From Saccoglossus kowalevskii (lineage: Eukaryota > Hemichordata > Enteropneusta > Harrimaniidae): a stretch of DNA of 23,712 bases. The translations under genes were made by a program, and so were the position numbers. The stretch is from the NCBI RefSeq assembly GCF_000003605.2, contig NW_003120422.1:216393-240104 (forward strand), read 5' to 3'. The notes below the pieces were generated by a model. The model did not search any database and was not told where the DNA came from. It saw nothing but the letters and a program-made list of their open reading frames with translations. Shown here piece after piece: positions 9,891 to 17,685 of this stretch (its first letter is position 1; each line of letters opens with the position of its first letter).

Positions 9891-10740
9891 TATGGTAACG
9901 ATGAATATATTATATTTTCTAGGAGAGTTTTAGATCTGGTTGTCGTGGTAACTTGCAGTTGTATTGACGTTTTCAGTCTCGGAATGCCTTCTAGTCGTAC
10001 ATGGAGCGATTATTCCTGTACCCACAACACACAGTAAAACATAAAAGCTGCAGTTTGAATGGTACAAGTTACAAAATTGAATAAAAATGACCAACGAAAA
10101 AAAGAGAAAGTAAACCAAATTAGATATTTAAATCTATCGTCAGTACGTTATAACAGAAAACCGACGCCAGACTCGATCATTTGTCTACGACCTTTCACTT
10201 CATGGAGGTTATGTTTTAGGTGGCGTTAGCAGTTATCGATGAATTCTTATCAATATGTCAGGTGTAACTCTTGACACGAGGACGAACCAGTAAATGTTGA
10301 TCAAGATGTGTATACGGGTACCATGGAAACGACAATTTCGAAAATGATTTGATAACTCAAATTACGGGTGATTTCTATGAAATTTTCTTAAGAGGGTGGC
10401 CATCAATTAAACAATCCGTTAAATGTTGGTAGAAATGTGGAAACGGTTATTGTAAAAACAGTATTTTCGGAAATATACTTAGAATTCAATGTGGTGGATT
10501 CTCATACAATTTTCATGTGCAAATCCAATGTTGTTGCAAGGGAAATAGCAGTTTCGCGTATGAACATATATTTATAGGTGGATTTTCATGCAATTTTCAA
10601 AAGGGCACCAATTAAAAGAAATTGGTTGAGATCTGGATATCGTTGTCATGGGAATATTCCCAATGCCTTCCCTGCCAAATATGTAGTTAAGCTATTATAT
10701 TTATAGGAGATAAGGATCCAGGTTGTTAAAAGTGTCATCA
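9890..10740. repeat. Field of diverged, irregular repeats
   Basis: Related phrases recur: GATTTCTATGAAATTTTC near 10371, GATTCTCATACAATTTTC near 10497 and GATTTTCATGCAATTTTC near 10581. GTTAAATGTTG-type words recur near 10292 and 10418. A GAGATCTGGATATCGTTGTCATGG-type segment near 10628 resembles one near 9930. Spacings differ (about 127 and 84 bp between the first set), so this is an old, rearranged repeat rather than a clean array. No gene seen. Confidence 0.45.
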
Positions 10741-11600
10741 CCATTGCTAGATAGCGTCAACTGATTTCTTGTGTGAACAAACCTATTAAAGACTCTTAAT
10801 TTTGAACTTGGAAAAATTAGAGTCCCGTTATGCGAGTGTAATAAATACGACCATTTACACAACAAATGCGTGCACGTGAATGTCTTTGGTTTGTGGATGG
10901 ATTTGGAAGAAATCCCCCTACCGGGACAGTGAGTCTTTCAGTTTCAAAACACCGCGTAAGTAATCTCAGAAGATTACTTGACGCAAATGATTCAGACAGC
11001 ATTAAATCACAGTTTGCCCGTTTGATACTAAAGTGCACGATACAGATCAGTACTTGTACTTTAATATTCACACTCTGCTTGGCCGAGAAAACAGTTTTTA
11101 CTCAATAGTTATTCGAAACCAAATCGGAGTTTGATTCGTCATAAACTAAGAATGTTTGCAGGACACGCATCAGTATTCGTTGGATAGCAAATCGAAACGA
11201 CCAATACGCATGTGCGGTGATTATTAAGTACCAAAAGAACAGGGCACATGTATTGTTTGAATTTCATTGTTTTGTCAACGAAAACTCCGGTGTGTACTAC
11301 AATAACAGTTTTCAGTTCATGATAAATTAATATACAGTGTCAAAAACAATGAGGTCACATATTACTGATTTCTCGCTTGTTCGCTACGACATATATATAC
11401 ATACTTCATATACACGAGATTTTGCTAAAAATGCATGTTCTCTTCCACACTGCATCTTTAAACGGGTATTAACGTTCCTTTCTAAACAATTAGACAGACA
11501 TTCTCCGAATCACACGGTTTAGCTAAAGCCGGCCATTCATAACCGGCCCACAAACCCGTGCGTGATCGTGTTAGGAAAAGCTGCATTTCACTGCAGTTAA
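10741..11600. other. No gene seen
   Basis: Two overlapping open frames on opposite strands (10817-11071 minus and 10866-11108 plus) mirror each other and show no recognisable domain. Nothing else is supported. Confidence 0.35.
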
Positions 11601-11616
11601 GTTGAGTCAATTTATT

Positions 11617-11648
11617 GGGCGCGCCAAGAAGCTGGCGCTACCAATCAG
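11617..11648 (+). promoter_or_regulatory. Promoter-like GC/E2F and CCAAT elements
   Basis: GGGCGCGCCAAG (E2F-like on the minus strand, TTGGCGCG) is followed by CTGGCGCTA and a good NF-Y CCAAT box (CCAATCAG, 11641-11648). These lie 58-90 bp before ATG 11706, in a patch far more GC-rich than its surroundings, which fits a TATA-less promoter for the fragment downstream. Inference from motifs and position. Confidence 0.4.
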
Positions 11649-11676
11649 CGTTGCTGTATCATAAATTTGAAGATCC

Positions 11677-11687
11677 GGGGGGGGGGG
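11677..11687 (+). repeat. Mononucleotide run of 11 G
   Basis: Eleven consecutive G residues 18 nt before ATG 11706. Such a run is exceptional in this AT-rich window, prone to slippage and able to contribute to G-quadruplex folding; its length in the assembly may be unreliable. Confidence 0.8.
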
Positions 11688-11705
11688 TCATCACAGATTA
11701 AAACA

Positions 11706-11915
11706 ATGGCGGCGTGTAGGCTTTGCGCCGTCTAAAACAGGATGTCTATGTTCGTTGACACATTTCCAAATTTTGTTATTCCAACGTTGAAAATTGTTTG
11801 TGGACAAGTGAATGAAGACCATGGAATGTTTAAATATTTGTGCAAAACGTGTTTTAGTAAACTGTCGAAACTGATAACACATCTACTTGTCCGACCCGGT
11901 CTTCGTTGCAACTAA
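11706..11915 (+). pseudogene. ZAD-like zinc-binding N-terminal exon with in-frame stop
   Basis: ATG 11706 (A at -3, G at +4) opens a frame beginning MAACRLCAV that meets a TAA at 11733-11735 and continues open to TAA 11913-11915. Counting the stop as residue 10, the cysteines are C4-x2-C7 and C46-x2-C49 (LCKTCFSKLSKL). That spacing is typical of ZAD-type N-terminal zinc-coordinating domains, which mediate protein-protein contacts in zinc-finger proteins and in expanded invertebrate families. Promoter-like motifs lie just upstream. No convincing downstream exon is seen. The single nonsense codon, with the same frame on both sides, suggests a substitution in a once-coding exon. Its 3' end overlaps the minus-strand helicase fragment. 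ZAD assignment is by Cys pattern, so it is moderate. Confidence 0.5.
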
Positions 11916-12034
11916 CACATCATTTCCCTTAGATACAGCACTAAAGTTTTTTTTCTTTTGATGGTCAGTAAACTCGTTCACAGAGAAAAAGCTAGCAACA
12001 CGTTGATTTCTATATTCAACCGAGCTAGCGCCAT
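11868..12034 (-). pseudogene. RecQ-like helicase N-terminal fragment, broken
   Basis: On the minus strand, F-x4-F-x3-Q (FSVNEFTDHQ) is followed after a short linker by GNDVLVATKTGSDK, a stop, then MCYQF. This matches the RecQ Q motif and Walker A (motif I, normally TGxGKSxCYQ): phenylalanine and glutamine spacing is identical to RecQ proteins, and the stop TAG (11883-11885) sits where Ser is expected. The Walker Gly is Asp here. An ATGGCG at 12034 (A at -3, G at +4) is in another frame, and one missing base in the A5 run at 11986-11990 would join them. Similarity ends after CYQF and no later helicase motifs (DEAH, motif VI) follow, so this is a first-exon relic, not a working 3'-5' helicase. 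Such RecQ-like genes are multicopy in some invertebrates. Confidence 0.68.
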
Positions 12035-12965
12035 GATTTTTATGTAATGTGTCGTTTCTATCGTGAGTTCTGATTGAATAATGCAAATGAGCCCAAGTAA
12101 ATTTTATAATCGTTCGAGGGCGTGCGACATACAATAAATCGTGGTGAAATCTGCAATTGGTTAATTAATGTTGAGGCTTCGGCCGAATAAGTGGTCCTTG
12201 GCTGGCGAAGATGTTAGAAATATCGCATGTAGCAAGCACGATTTGAATATTTACTGAAAAATGGCATTAAAGCGTAATGGTCGTTGTATCCAATATGGAT
12301 CCCAGGACAACGTATACAGCATATGTAAAATGTGATTTTGGTTTACCGAAAATCCCAACAAATGGTTACCTGCAAACATGTATTGTATATTGTGTTTTTT
12401 CATCAATATTTCCTAATGATAAAACAGGAAAATCTTCTGGTTGAATCAATTCACTGACGGAAACAAAGTTATTGTTAAAGACACTCAAATAATGCACATG
12501 ATAAATAAATGGGAAAATGACGCACTGTTGCAAGCGTTATGGAGTATACTTTTTAAATAATTAAAATTAATATTTTAAACAAGAAGCATGTTGGCCAATA
12601 TAGCTTTGCAAAGTGATCCACGATATACTAACAGAAAACACTTGTAAGGGCAGAATGTGATTCTAGTTTGCTTTCTGTAATTTGTTCCAGGGCACCTATG
12701 CGCCGAGTTTAATTTAAATCTGAAGTGTTTTATTGTCATGTAAATAATAGGTGGGGTATACAATATTCTAAACTACTTCTAAATTACTCCTATAGATACC
12801 TCAGAACACGTGTCACGTGTCATTGTGATTATCGATATATCTATTGCCGTGCACGCGTTATACATCATATAATATTTTATGTCTGAAATTGCAAATTTTA
12901 CACACGTGTCTTCAGTTGGTTTCTGTGAATATATGCTTGCATAATTAATGAATTCATCTGCAACA
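12035..12965. other. No gene seen; tandem E-boxes
   Basis: Contains an octamer ATGCAAAT near 12082 and two adjacent CACGTG E-boxes at 12807-12812 and 12814-12819. No coding region or RNA gene is supported. Confidence 0.35.
12807..12819. promoter_or_regulatory. Two adjacent CACGTG E-boxes
   Basis: CACGTGTCACGTG places two palindromic bHLH-ZIP (USF/Myc/MITF-type) sites 7 bp apart centre to centre. No gene start is evident nearby, so the regulatory role is speculative. Confidence 0.3.
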
Positions 12966-13010
12966 GTACATTAATGAGACCACATGACCAAAATGTGTGC
13001 TATGATTTAT
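12966..13010 (+). repeat. Diverged dispersed repeat, copy 1
   Basis: GTACATTAATGAGACCACATGACC resembles the copies at 13124 and 13541 (ATTAAYGAG...TGACC core). It is the weakest of the three. Confidence 0.35.
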
Positions 13011-13123
13011 TAGTCAAACCGCTTGATCGATTATTGCATCCTATATATTAATATACATGCTGTCGCAGACATTCAGTATGGTACTGGCTGCATGTTCCTT
13101 ACAAAAGTGCTTAAGATATTACC

Positions 13124-13185
13124 ATTATGCACATTAGTGAGGTAACATGGCAATATATGGTCATCTGGTGTATTAATCAAGTTTC
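13124..13185 (+). repeat. Diverged dispersed repeat, copy 2
   Basis: Aligns without gaps to 13541-13600 at roughly three of four positions (ATTATGCACATTAGTGAGGT... AATATATGGTC). It lies 417 bp upstream of that copy and lacks the perfect CArG palindrome. Confidence 0.55.
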
Positions 13186-13540
13186 TTTTCCAATGCTCTC
13201 AGCTTAGCTTTGGTCGATTTCCCTATCTGAGTTTGAAATACTGATATGACCTGATATGACCGCGTCGTCTGCAATGTGCACTGTTTCCGTCTTTGGGAGA
13301 TCATGCAAATTACGCAATAAGTCAATGTTATTGTTTGCGTCCATACTTTTATCTCAAAAACAAAGTGTACAGTTTTCCCGTTGTACAAGTAGTTTTTCTT
13401 ATTTTTGAAATAAAAGGCATTCTAGACGTGTTTCAGTTTAATTTTTGATAAAATTATGAGCCCAATAACTTTACAAATGCAATAACCTTTTATTAACCAA
13501 AAAGCAAAATTCACAAAAAATAACTCTACCGCATTCTTAA

Positions 13541-13600
13541 TCATGCATATTAACGAGGTAGCTTGACCATATATGGTCTTCTAATTTGTATGAATCGTCT
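13541..13600 (+). repeat. Diverged dispersed repeat, copy 3, with CArG palindrome
   Basis: This copy carries GACCATATATGGTC (13565-13578), a 14-bp perfect palindrome containing CCATATATGG, the consensus SRF/MADS-box CArG site. It is one of at least three relatives in 640 bp, which points to an interspersed repeat family rather than a single regulatory element. Confidence 0.55.
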
Positions 13601-13903
13601 TTTGTTTAAAGTGCCCGTGCAATGCCCACCCTCACGTTTCCTATTTTAGATGTGTCCCACTGAAATGGGCAGTTATTGATTTTTTTGCTGAAAATGATTA
13701 CTCGTATCCAAGTAAATTTGGAATATTTCTCGTGTTGTAGCTACGCCCACCCACCGTTTTTTCTTCTTTTTTTTTGTCTATTTTTTTTTGAGAGAGAGTT
13801 TTTAGTCGTTGTGTTGTGTTGTGGGCAGTTGCAGTGAAACGTATAGTCATAGTGTATGTATTCACACGTTTCTAATCGATCCGAAGGTGCAACATCAGTG
13901 GAC

Positions 13904-14132
13904 CATGGAACTATAAATATTTTTTGTGCTATAACCGAAACAACTCGATCACGTGATCTCCCGAAGTCGCCCGAAAATGACCGATAGTCGGAGACAAACG
14001 TTCATTTGCGTAAATCGGCTTATTTTTTAATGCGACGAAATAAACAGTCAAAATAAACATTCGACATCGCGGCAACTATCATAGTTCAAAGGAAACGAAG
14101 TGGTTGTTCTTCCTGGGGTTTATAGTTCCATG
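13904..14132. repeat. Inverted repeat pair with 14-bp perfect arms
   Basis: CATGGAACTATAAA (13904-13917) recurs inverted as TTTATAGTTCCATG (14119-14132), 201 bp apart. The interior holds a perfect palindrome GATCACGTGATC (13947-13958) with an E-box core. The size suits a small non-autonomous transposon or foldback relic; no flanking target duplication was found by eye. Confidence 0.45.
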
Positions 14133-15135
14133 AGTGGACGAAAGCCACTTAACGTAAACCTGGCGCAACACATTTGAAAGAAATAGATTCCGGACCAGCC
14201 CATGATCACCGAGGCGGATTTTAGAAGAGAAAGAGACGTCCGGCAAGTGTTTCAAATGAGTTAACTTTTTTTGCGATCGTGATTATCGTTTTATCGCTTA
14301 GTCCCTGTTAGGTAAAAGGTAGCAATAATTTTGACAGTGACACGAAAACGAAGCGTCGGACAAACAGGAAATTACACAGCCCTTACACACTTCTAATTGT
14401 TTTCATTTTCGAAGGCTAAAAGTTTCTGAATTGTTTGGTGATTGGTGTTGAATGTCGAATTCACACCTCTGTTCTTTTTTTTACCTCCATGCTTGCAGCT
14501 TGATCTGCTTAATAATTTATGAAATAAGAATTACCAGTTGAAAGTCATTCTAACCATAGGTCTATATTGTAACACGACATATTCGTGCTCACCACTTCGC
14601 TATGGCCACCATAGAACTAACTGCCTATGCCGACACTTTCTTCAGTTTAGTTGTGTCTTCTCTCTTATGCTGAGTGATTTTCTTAGATTGATCTGTCAAA
14701 ATAAAATACATAGTTGTTTAATTTTCGCAGTGTTTAAAATCATATCATGCTACAAGAAAATATATAATATAACTTCACTATGGACGTGTACAAAACGCAT
14801 GGAGCTTAAAAAAGAGCACCAAGTTGTACGTAGTGGGGCATAACCGGACTGTATAGACAAACACCATACAGATGACCCATTATTTGCAATGACCAAGATG
14901 AGGTTTCCATTTCGTGTTGATTCAAACAGCAGAAAACGTTTTTTTATTTGCTCGACAAGGAAAACTGGGTATCGCAATTAGTCATAAGTCTCTGCGTATT
15001 CAGTCGTTGTCGATATACTGTACGCGTTACATATATCCAATCAAATTTACATTCCTTGAAAATGATTGTTCTCAGAATCATATTTTAAATATTACAAAGT
15101 AGTATGTATCGTCACTACAGTTTTGCATCAAACGT
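14133..15135. other. No gene seen
   Basis: A short ATG frame near 14200 (MITEADFRRERDVRQ, then stop) is too short to support. Longer open frames at 14538-14843 (plus) and 14750-14977 (minus) show no domain. Confidence 0.35.
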
Positions 15136-15357
15136 TTAATTTAGCAAATATATAAACGTCAAATTGAATTCATCGTCTGGATTATTATCACTATGAGTTA
15201 GTTCCTCGCATATTTTACTGCGAGTGATTTTTTCAATCCATTTGGTGGGTGACATCTTCGGATAAAACATTCGTAGTCGTATTGTGATCGAGTCAGTCAA
15301 TCGCAGTTGATTCGGCAACAGCCAACATAGTTCTGGTCCGTTCAGTCCGTCCACGTG
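15136..15357 (-). CDS. Possible exon, unrecognised
   Basis: An acceptor-like TTTAG precedes CAC at 15357 on the minus strand, opening a frame to TAA at 15136-15138. A possible donor GTAAAAT lies at 15218, within the frame. The translation (starts HVDGLNGPELCWLLPNQLRL; later SKICEELTHSDNNPDDEF) looks protein-like, with an acidic end reminiscent of transposase N-termini, but I cannot name a family. It may belong with the acidic ORF at 16640-16759 on the same strand; this is untested. Confidence 0.2.
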   Translation of the reverse strand, partial: HVDGLNGPELCWLLPNQLRLTDSITIRLRMFYPKMSPTKWIEKITRSKICEELTHSDNNPDDEFNLTFIYLLN

Positions 15358-15391
15358 CTAAATTCAAATAGCAGTTTACATGTGACACAAT

Positions 15392-15598
15392 GAGAGTGAC
15401 AGTGGTTTATCTGCACAAGGCTGCGCCTTCTGTTTTAGCATTCAGTTTGTAATCCTTGATTCTTTCAGTTCTGTAGGACAAACAGGCTCTGGCCACAAAT
15501 ACAGTAACGGTAGTTTATTTGCACACGGCCGCGCCTGCTGTTTTAGCGATTCAGTTTGTATAAATCCATGATTCTTTTAGCTATGTCACATTCCCTCA
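15392..15598 (+). repeat. Two-copy tandem duplication, about 108-bp offset
   Basis: TTTATCTGCACAAGGCTGCG near 15406 and TTTATTTGCACACGGCCGCG near 15514 start two diverged copies that continue through CTGTTTTAGC...TTCAGTTTGT and TGATTCTTT. Substitutions and small indels show it is old. Confidence 0.65.
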
Positions 15599-15743
15599 AC
15601 ACCCTGTTGGGAAACGCCTTTGTTGTTTATCCCCGATCGCCCATGAAGGCGCGACAATGTCATATAAATCATTATCGGATAATTATCGTCTAATAAAATC
15701 TAATGAAATTCTGGCAGAGATGTCTAACTTAGACATTTTTAGA

Positions 15744-15763
15744 CGATATTATCGATAATATCG
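15744..15763. repeat. 20-bp perfect palindrome, unit 1
   Basis: CGATATTATCGATAATATCG equals its own reverse complement. Its centre, TATCGATA, matches the DRE/BEAF-type core known from Drosophila; relevance here is unknown. Confidence 0.85.
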
Positions 15764-15834
15764 GAGAAAACGAACTGTCCCAATAGTTGCCCAGACAGAC
15801 CTGTCTAACTTAGACATTATTAGACATTGTTAGA

Positions 15835-15854
15835 CGATATTATCGATAATATCG
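15835..15854. repeat. 20-bp perfect palindrome, unit 2
   Basis: Identical to the palindrome at 15744-15763 although the surrounding unit has substitutions. Confidence 0.85.
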
Positions 15855-15926
15855 GAGAAAAACGAGCTGTCCCAATAGTTGCCCAGGCAGACCAGTCTAA
15901 CTTAGACATTTTTAGATATTGTTAGA

Positions 15927-15946
15927 CGATATTATCGATAATATCG
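15927..15946. repeat. 20-bp perfect palindrome, unit 3
   Basis: Third identical copy, exactly 92 bp after the second. Confidence 0.85.
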
Positions 15947-16056
15947 GAGAAAAACGAACTCTCCCAATAGTTGCCCAGACAGACCTGTCTAACTTAAATT
16001 TGTTTAGACATTGTTATTGTTGTCCAGACAGACCTGTTTAACTTTTTCCCCGATAT

Positions 16057-16076
16057 TATATCCGGATCCGGATATA
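16057..16076. repeat. 20-bp perfect palindrome at array edge
   Basis: TATATCCGGATCCGGATATA is a different, GC-centred perfect palindrome immediately after the last array remnant (CGATATTA). Confidence 0.75.
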
Positions 16077-16079
16077 TTC

Positions 16080-16639
16080 AAAAAAACGGGAGATGCCTTC
16101 TGGACATTTTGATCTTTGCAGCTGTGTAAGGATTTTAAGAATCGACCAAGAATCAGGGGAGTTACAAGTAACTGAATGTCTTAGTGTTTACCTCAAATAG
16201 TTTTTGAATATATAATGAGCAACTTTGAAACGATATTTCTCGCTGTTGCGGATTTTGCGGAAGGTTTCCAATATTTTTTCGGAGAGAGCTTATCGCTGCG
16301 TTTTGAACGATCATACTTCTTTGTGTGTTACCCGTTTTGTTTTCGTGTTCCGGGATGCCGAAACATGAGATAGCTCGTGTCATGTACATATCTCTCCCAA
16401 AGAATCAGCGTGATCCAATAACGGTAAAAACTGGAGGTGCGTTATTTTTGTCGCGTTCGACTTCATAGTACGCGATCTACGCGTTGTTCAGTGACTGTTT
16501 CAATTTTCTATTGTGTGTCAGTATTGTTGCTATTTCGAGTTTCACTGATTTTGTTTGACTTCCGTCATAGTTTTGTATAAAAATAGCCCAGTAATTTCTT
16601 TTTATTCCTAATTTCAGGAAATGAAAAACACGAGATCGA
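16080..16639. other. Ambiguous region, no supported gene
   Basis: Both strands are partly open. A minus frame (16162-16389) ends at a donor-like GAGGTAAAC near 16195. A plus frame starts at ATG 16216 (53 codons). A plus-strand acceptor-like tract TTTTTATTCCTAATTTCAG ends at 16618. No domain lets me choose between them. Confidence 0.3.
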
Positions 16640-16759
16640 TCAGGGGTTGCAAAGTTCTACAGAGAAATTGTCATTATCTTCGTCAAAATGTTCTCCTAAA
16701 ATAGCTTCCCACTCGTAATTATCGTCTTCAGATTCGCCAAATTTTTCCGTAAATGCCAT
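16640..16759 (-). CDS. Small acidic ORF or first exon, 39 aa
   Basis: ATG 16759 has A at -3 and G at +4 and opens 39 codons ending in TGA. The product (starts MAFTEKFGESEDDNYEWEAI) is strongly acidic (Asp/Glu-rich) and resembles the acidic starts of transposase-derived and nuclear proteins, but matches no family I can name. An ETS site lies 36 bp upstream of the ATG and a TCTCGCGA element about 54 bp upstream, both typical of TATA-less promoters. A possible donor (TCTGTAGAA) lies inside, so the ORF may be a first exon whose partners sit further left. Not proven to be expressed. Confidence 0.33.
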   Translation of the reverse strand: MAFTEKFGESEDDNYEWEAILGEHFDEDNDNFSVELCNP

Positions 16760-16794
16760 TTTCGAAGTTCACTGACAACTCCTGTCGTCTATGT

Positions 16795-16829
16795 CACTTC
16801 CTGTCTTTATTTCTCGCGATGCATCGCGA
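16795..16829 (-). promoter_or_regulatory. ETS site and TCTCGCGA palindrome upstream of acidic ORF
   Basis: On the minus strand ACAGGAAGTG (16795-16804) is a good ETS/GABP site. TCGCGATGCATCGCGA (16814-16829) is a 16-bp perfect palindrome; with the preceding CT it contains TCTCGCGA, eight bases of the BANP-type element. Both fall within 71 bp of ATG 16759, which is why I read them as promoter elements. Confidence 0.4.
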
Positions 16830-17437
16830 TAGTTGATTGTAATATGAATAGATCTCGCGTTATTTTGTGAAATATAATGAAAATGTTAGGATAAGAACTG
16901 ATAACCTAAACAAACGTGGCACACATTACTTCAAAAGAAAACGCCGCGTTGTGAGTCTGTTGTATTACTAGTCTGAGATGCAACAGAGTACTGTGTATGT
17001 GTGTCTACTAGTATACTGAATATGGTTTATCATTACCTTATAAATATACATATAAACGATCACACTAAAAAACTTTGTAAACCAAATAATATCCCTGCCT
17101 TTACGGTTCTTGATTTCGACACGCTCCACTATTTTTACAACTGTGCCAATCACACTGGTTCAAAGTATGGAATAAATAATTTGATCTCAATTGTCCCGAG
17201 TATTGCTTACTTATTTAAAACGAGGTTAATTTCTTTATATTATCTCATTTGGTTTATGTATTGGCCAGTCCTACGGATATAATATTGTACTGACCACCAC
17301 TGGTGAGATTATATTACCCAAATACATGGGAGAATTGGAATAGTATTATGTCCATAACAAGAGTCCATGTATCGTGCAAATAGGATAAAATTATCCTTCC
17401 AGTGATGACCGGTTCACGGGAAATGTATCATGAATGA
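16830..17437. other. No gene seen
   Basis: Open frames on both strands around 16968-17282 mirror each other and have no recognisable domain. CCACTGGTGA at 17297-17306 recurs at 17773-17782 on the far side of the 37-bp array. Confidence 0.35.
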
Positions 17438-17685
17438 TCCCAACAACAAGGGAGATAATATTATTCTTCTGTGGTCCCAACAACAAGGGAGATAATATTA
17501 TTCCTCGGTGGTCCCAACAACAAGGGAGATAATATTATCCCTGAGTGGTCCCAACAACAAGGGAGATATTATTCCTCGGTGGTCCCAACAACAAGGGAGA
17601 TAATATTATCCCTGGCTTGTCCCAACAGAAAGTGGGATAATATAATTTCTGATTGGCCACAGCAAGGGAGACAATATCTTCGAGT
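17438..17685 (+). repeat. 37-bp tandem repeat array, about 7 units
   Basis: Units beginning TCCCAACAACAAGGGAGATA start at 17438, 17475, 17512, 17549, 17583 and 17620, with a degenerate seventh near 17655. The period is 37 bp except one 34-bp unit that lost three bases. Ends alternate between TTCCTCGG and TCCCTG types (units 2-5), indicating a 74-bp higher-order duplication. The long open frame through it (17471-17692) is only repeat translation. Confidence 0.9.

Larger units (their letters stand above)
15671..16056 (+). repeat. 92-bp tandem array with palindromic units
   Basis: Units start at 15721, 15802, 15894 and 15986, the last three exactly 92 bp apart; the first is about 11 bp shorter. 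The last copy is partial and a further remnant begins near 16034. Each of the first three units has a hyphenated palindrome GTCTAACTTAGAC, a 20-bp perfect palindrome, and CCCAATAGTTGCCCAG. A degenerate copy in inverse orientation (15671-15693, reverse complement TTAGACGATAATTATCCGAT) borders the array. It is not CRISPR: the copies abut and no unique spacers exist. Confidence 0.85.

Noticed and set aside
15721-16060. CRISPR array
   Set aside because: The 92-bp units abut without unique spacers, the context is animal DNA, and no cas genes occur. The 37-bp array at 17438 fails for the same reason.
16162-16389. 75-codon minus-strand frame as an exon of the acidic ORF
   Set aside because: It ends near a good donor, but no convincing acceptor or family match was found and other frames are equally open.
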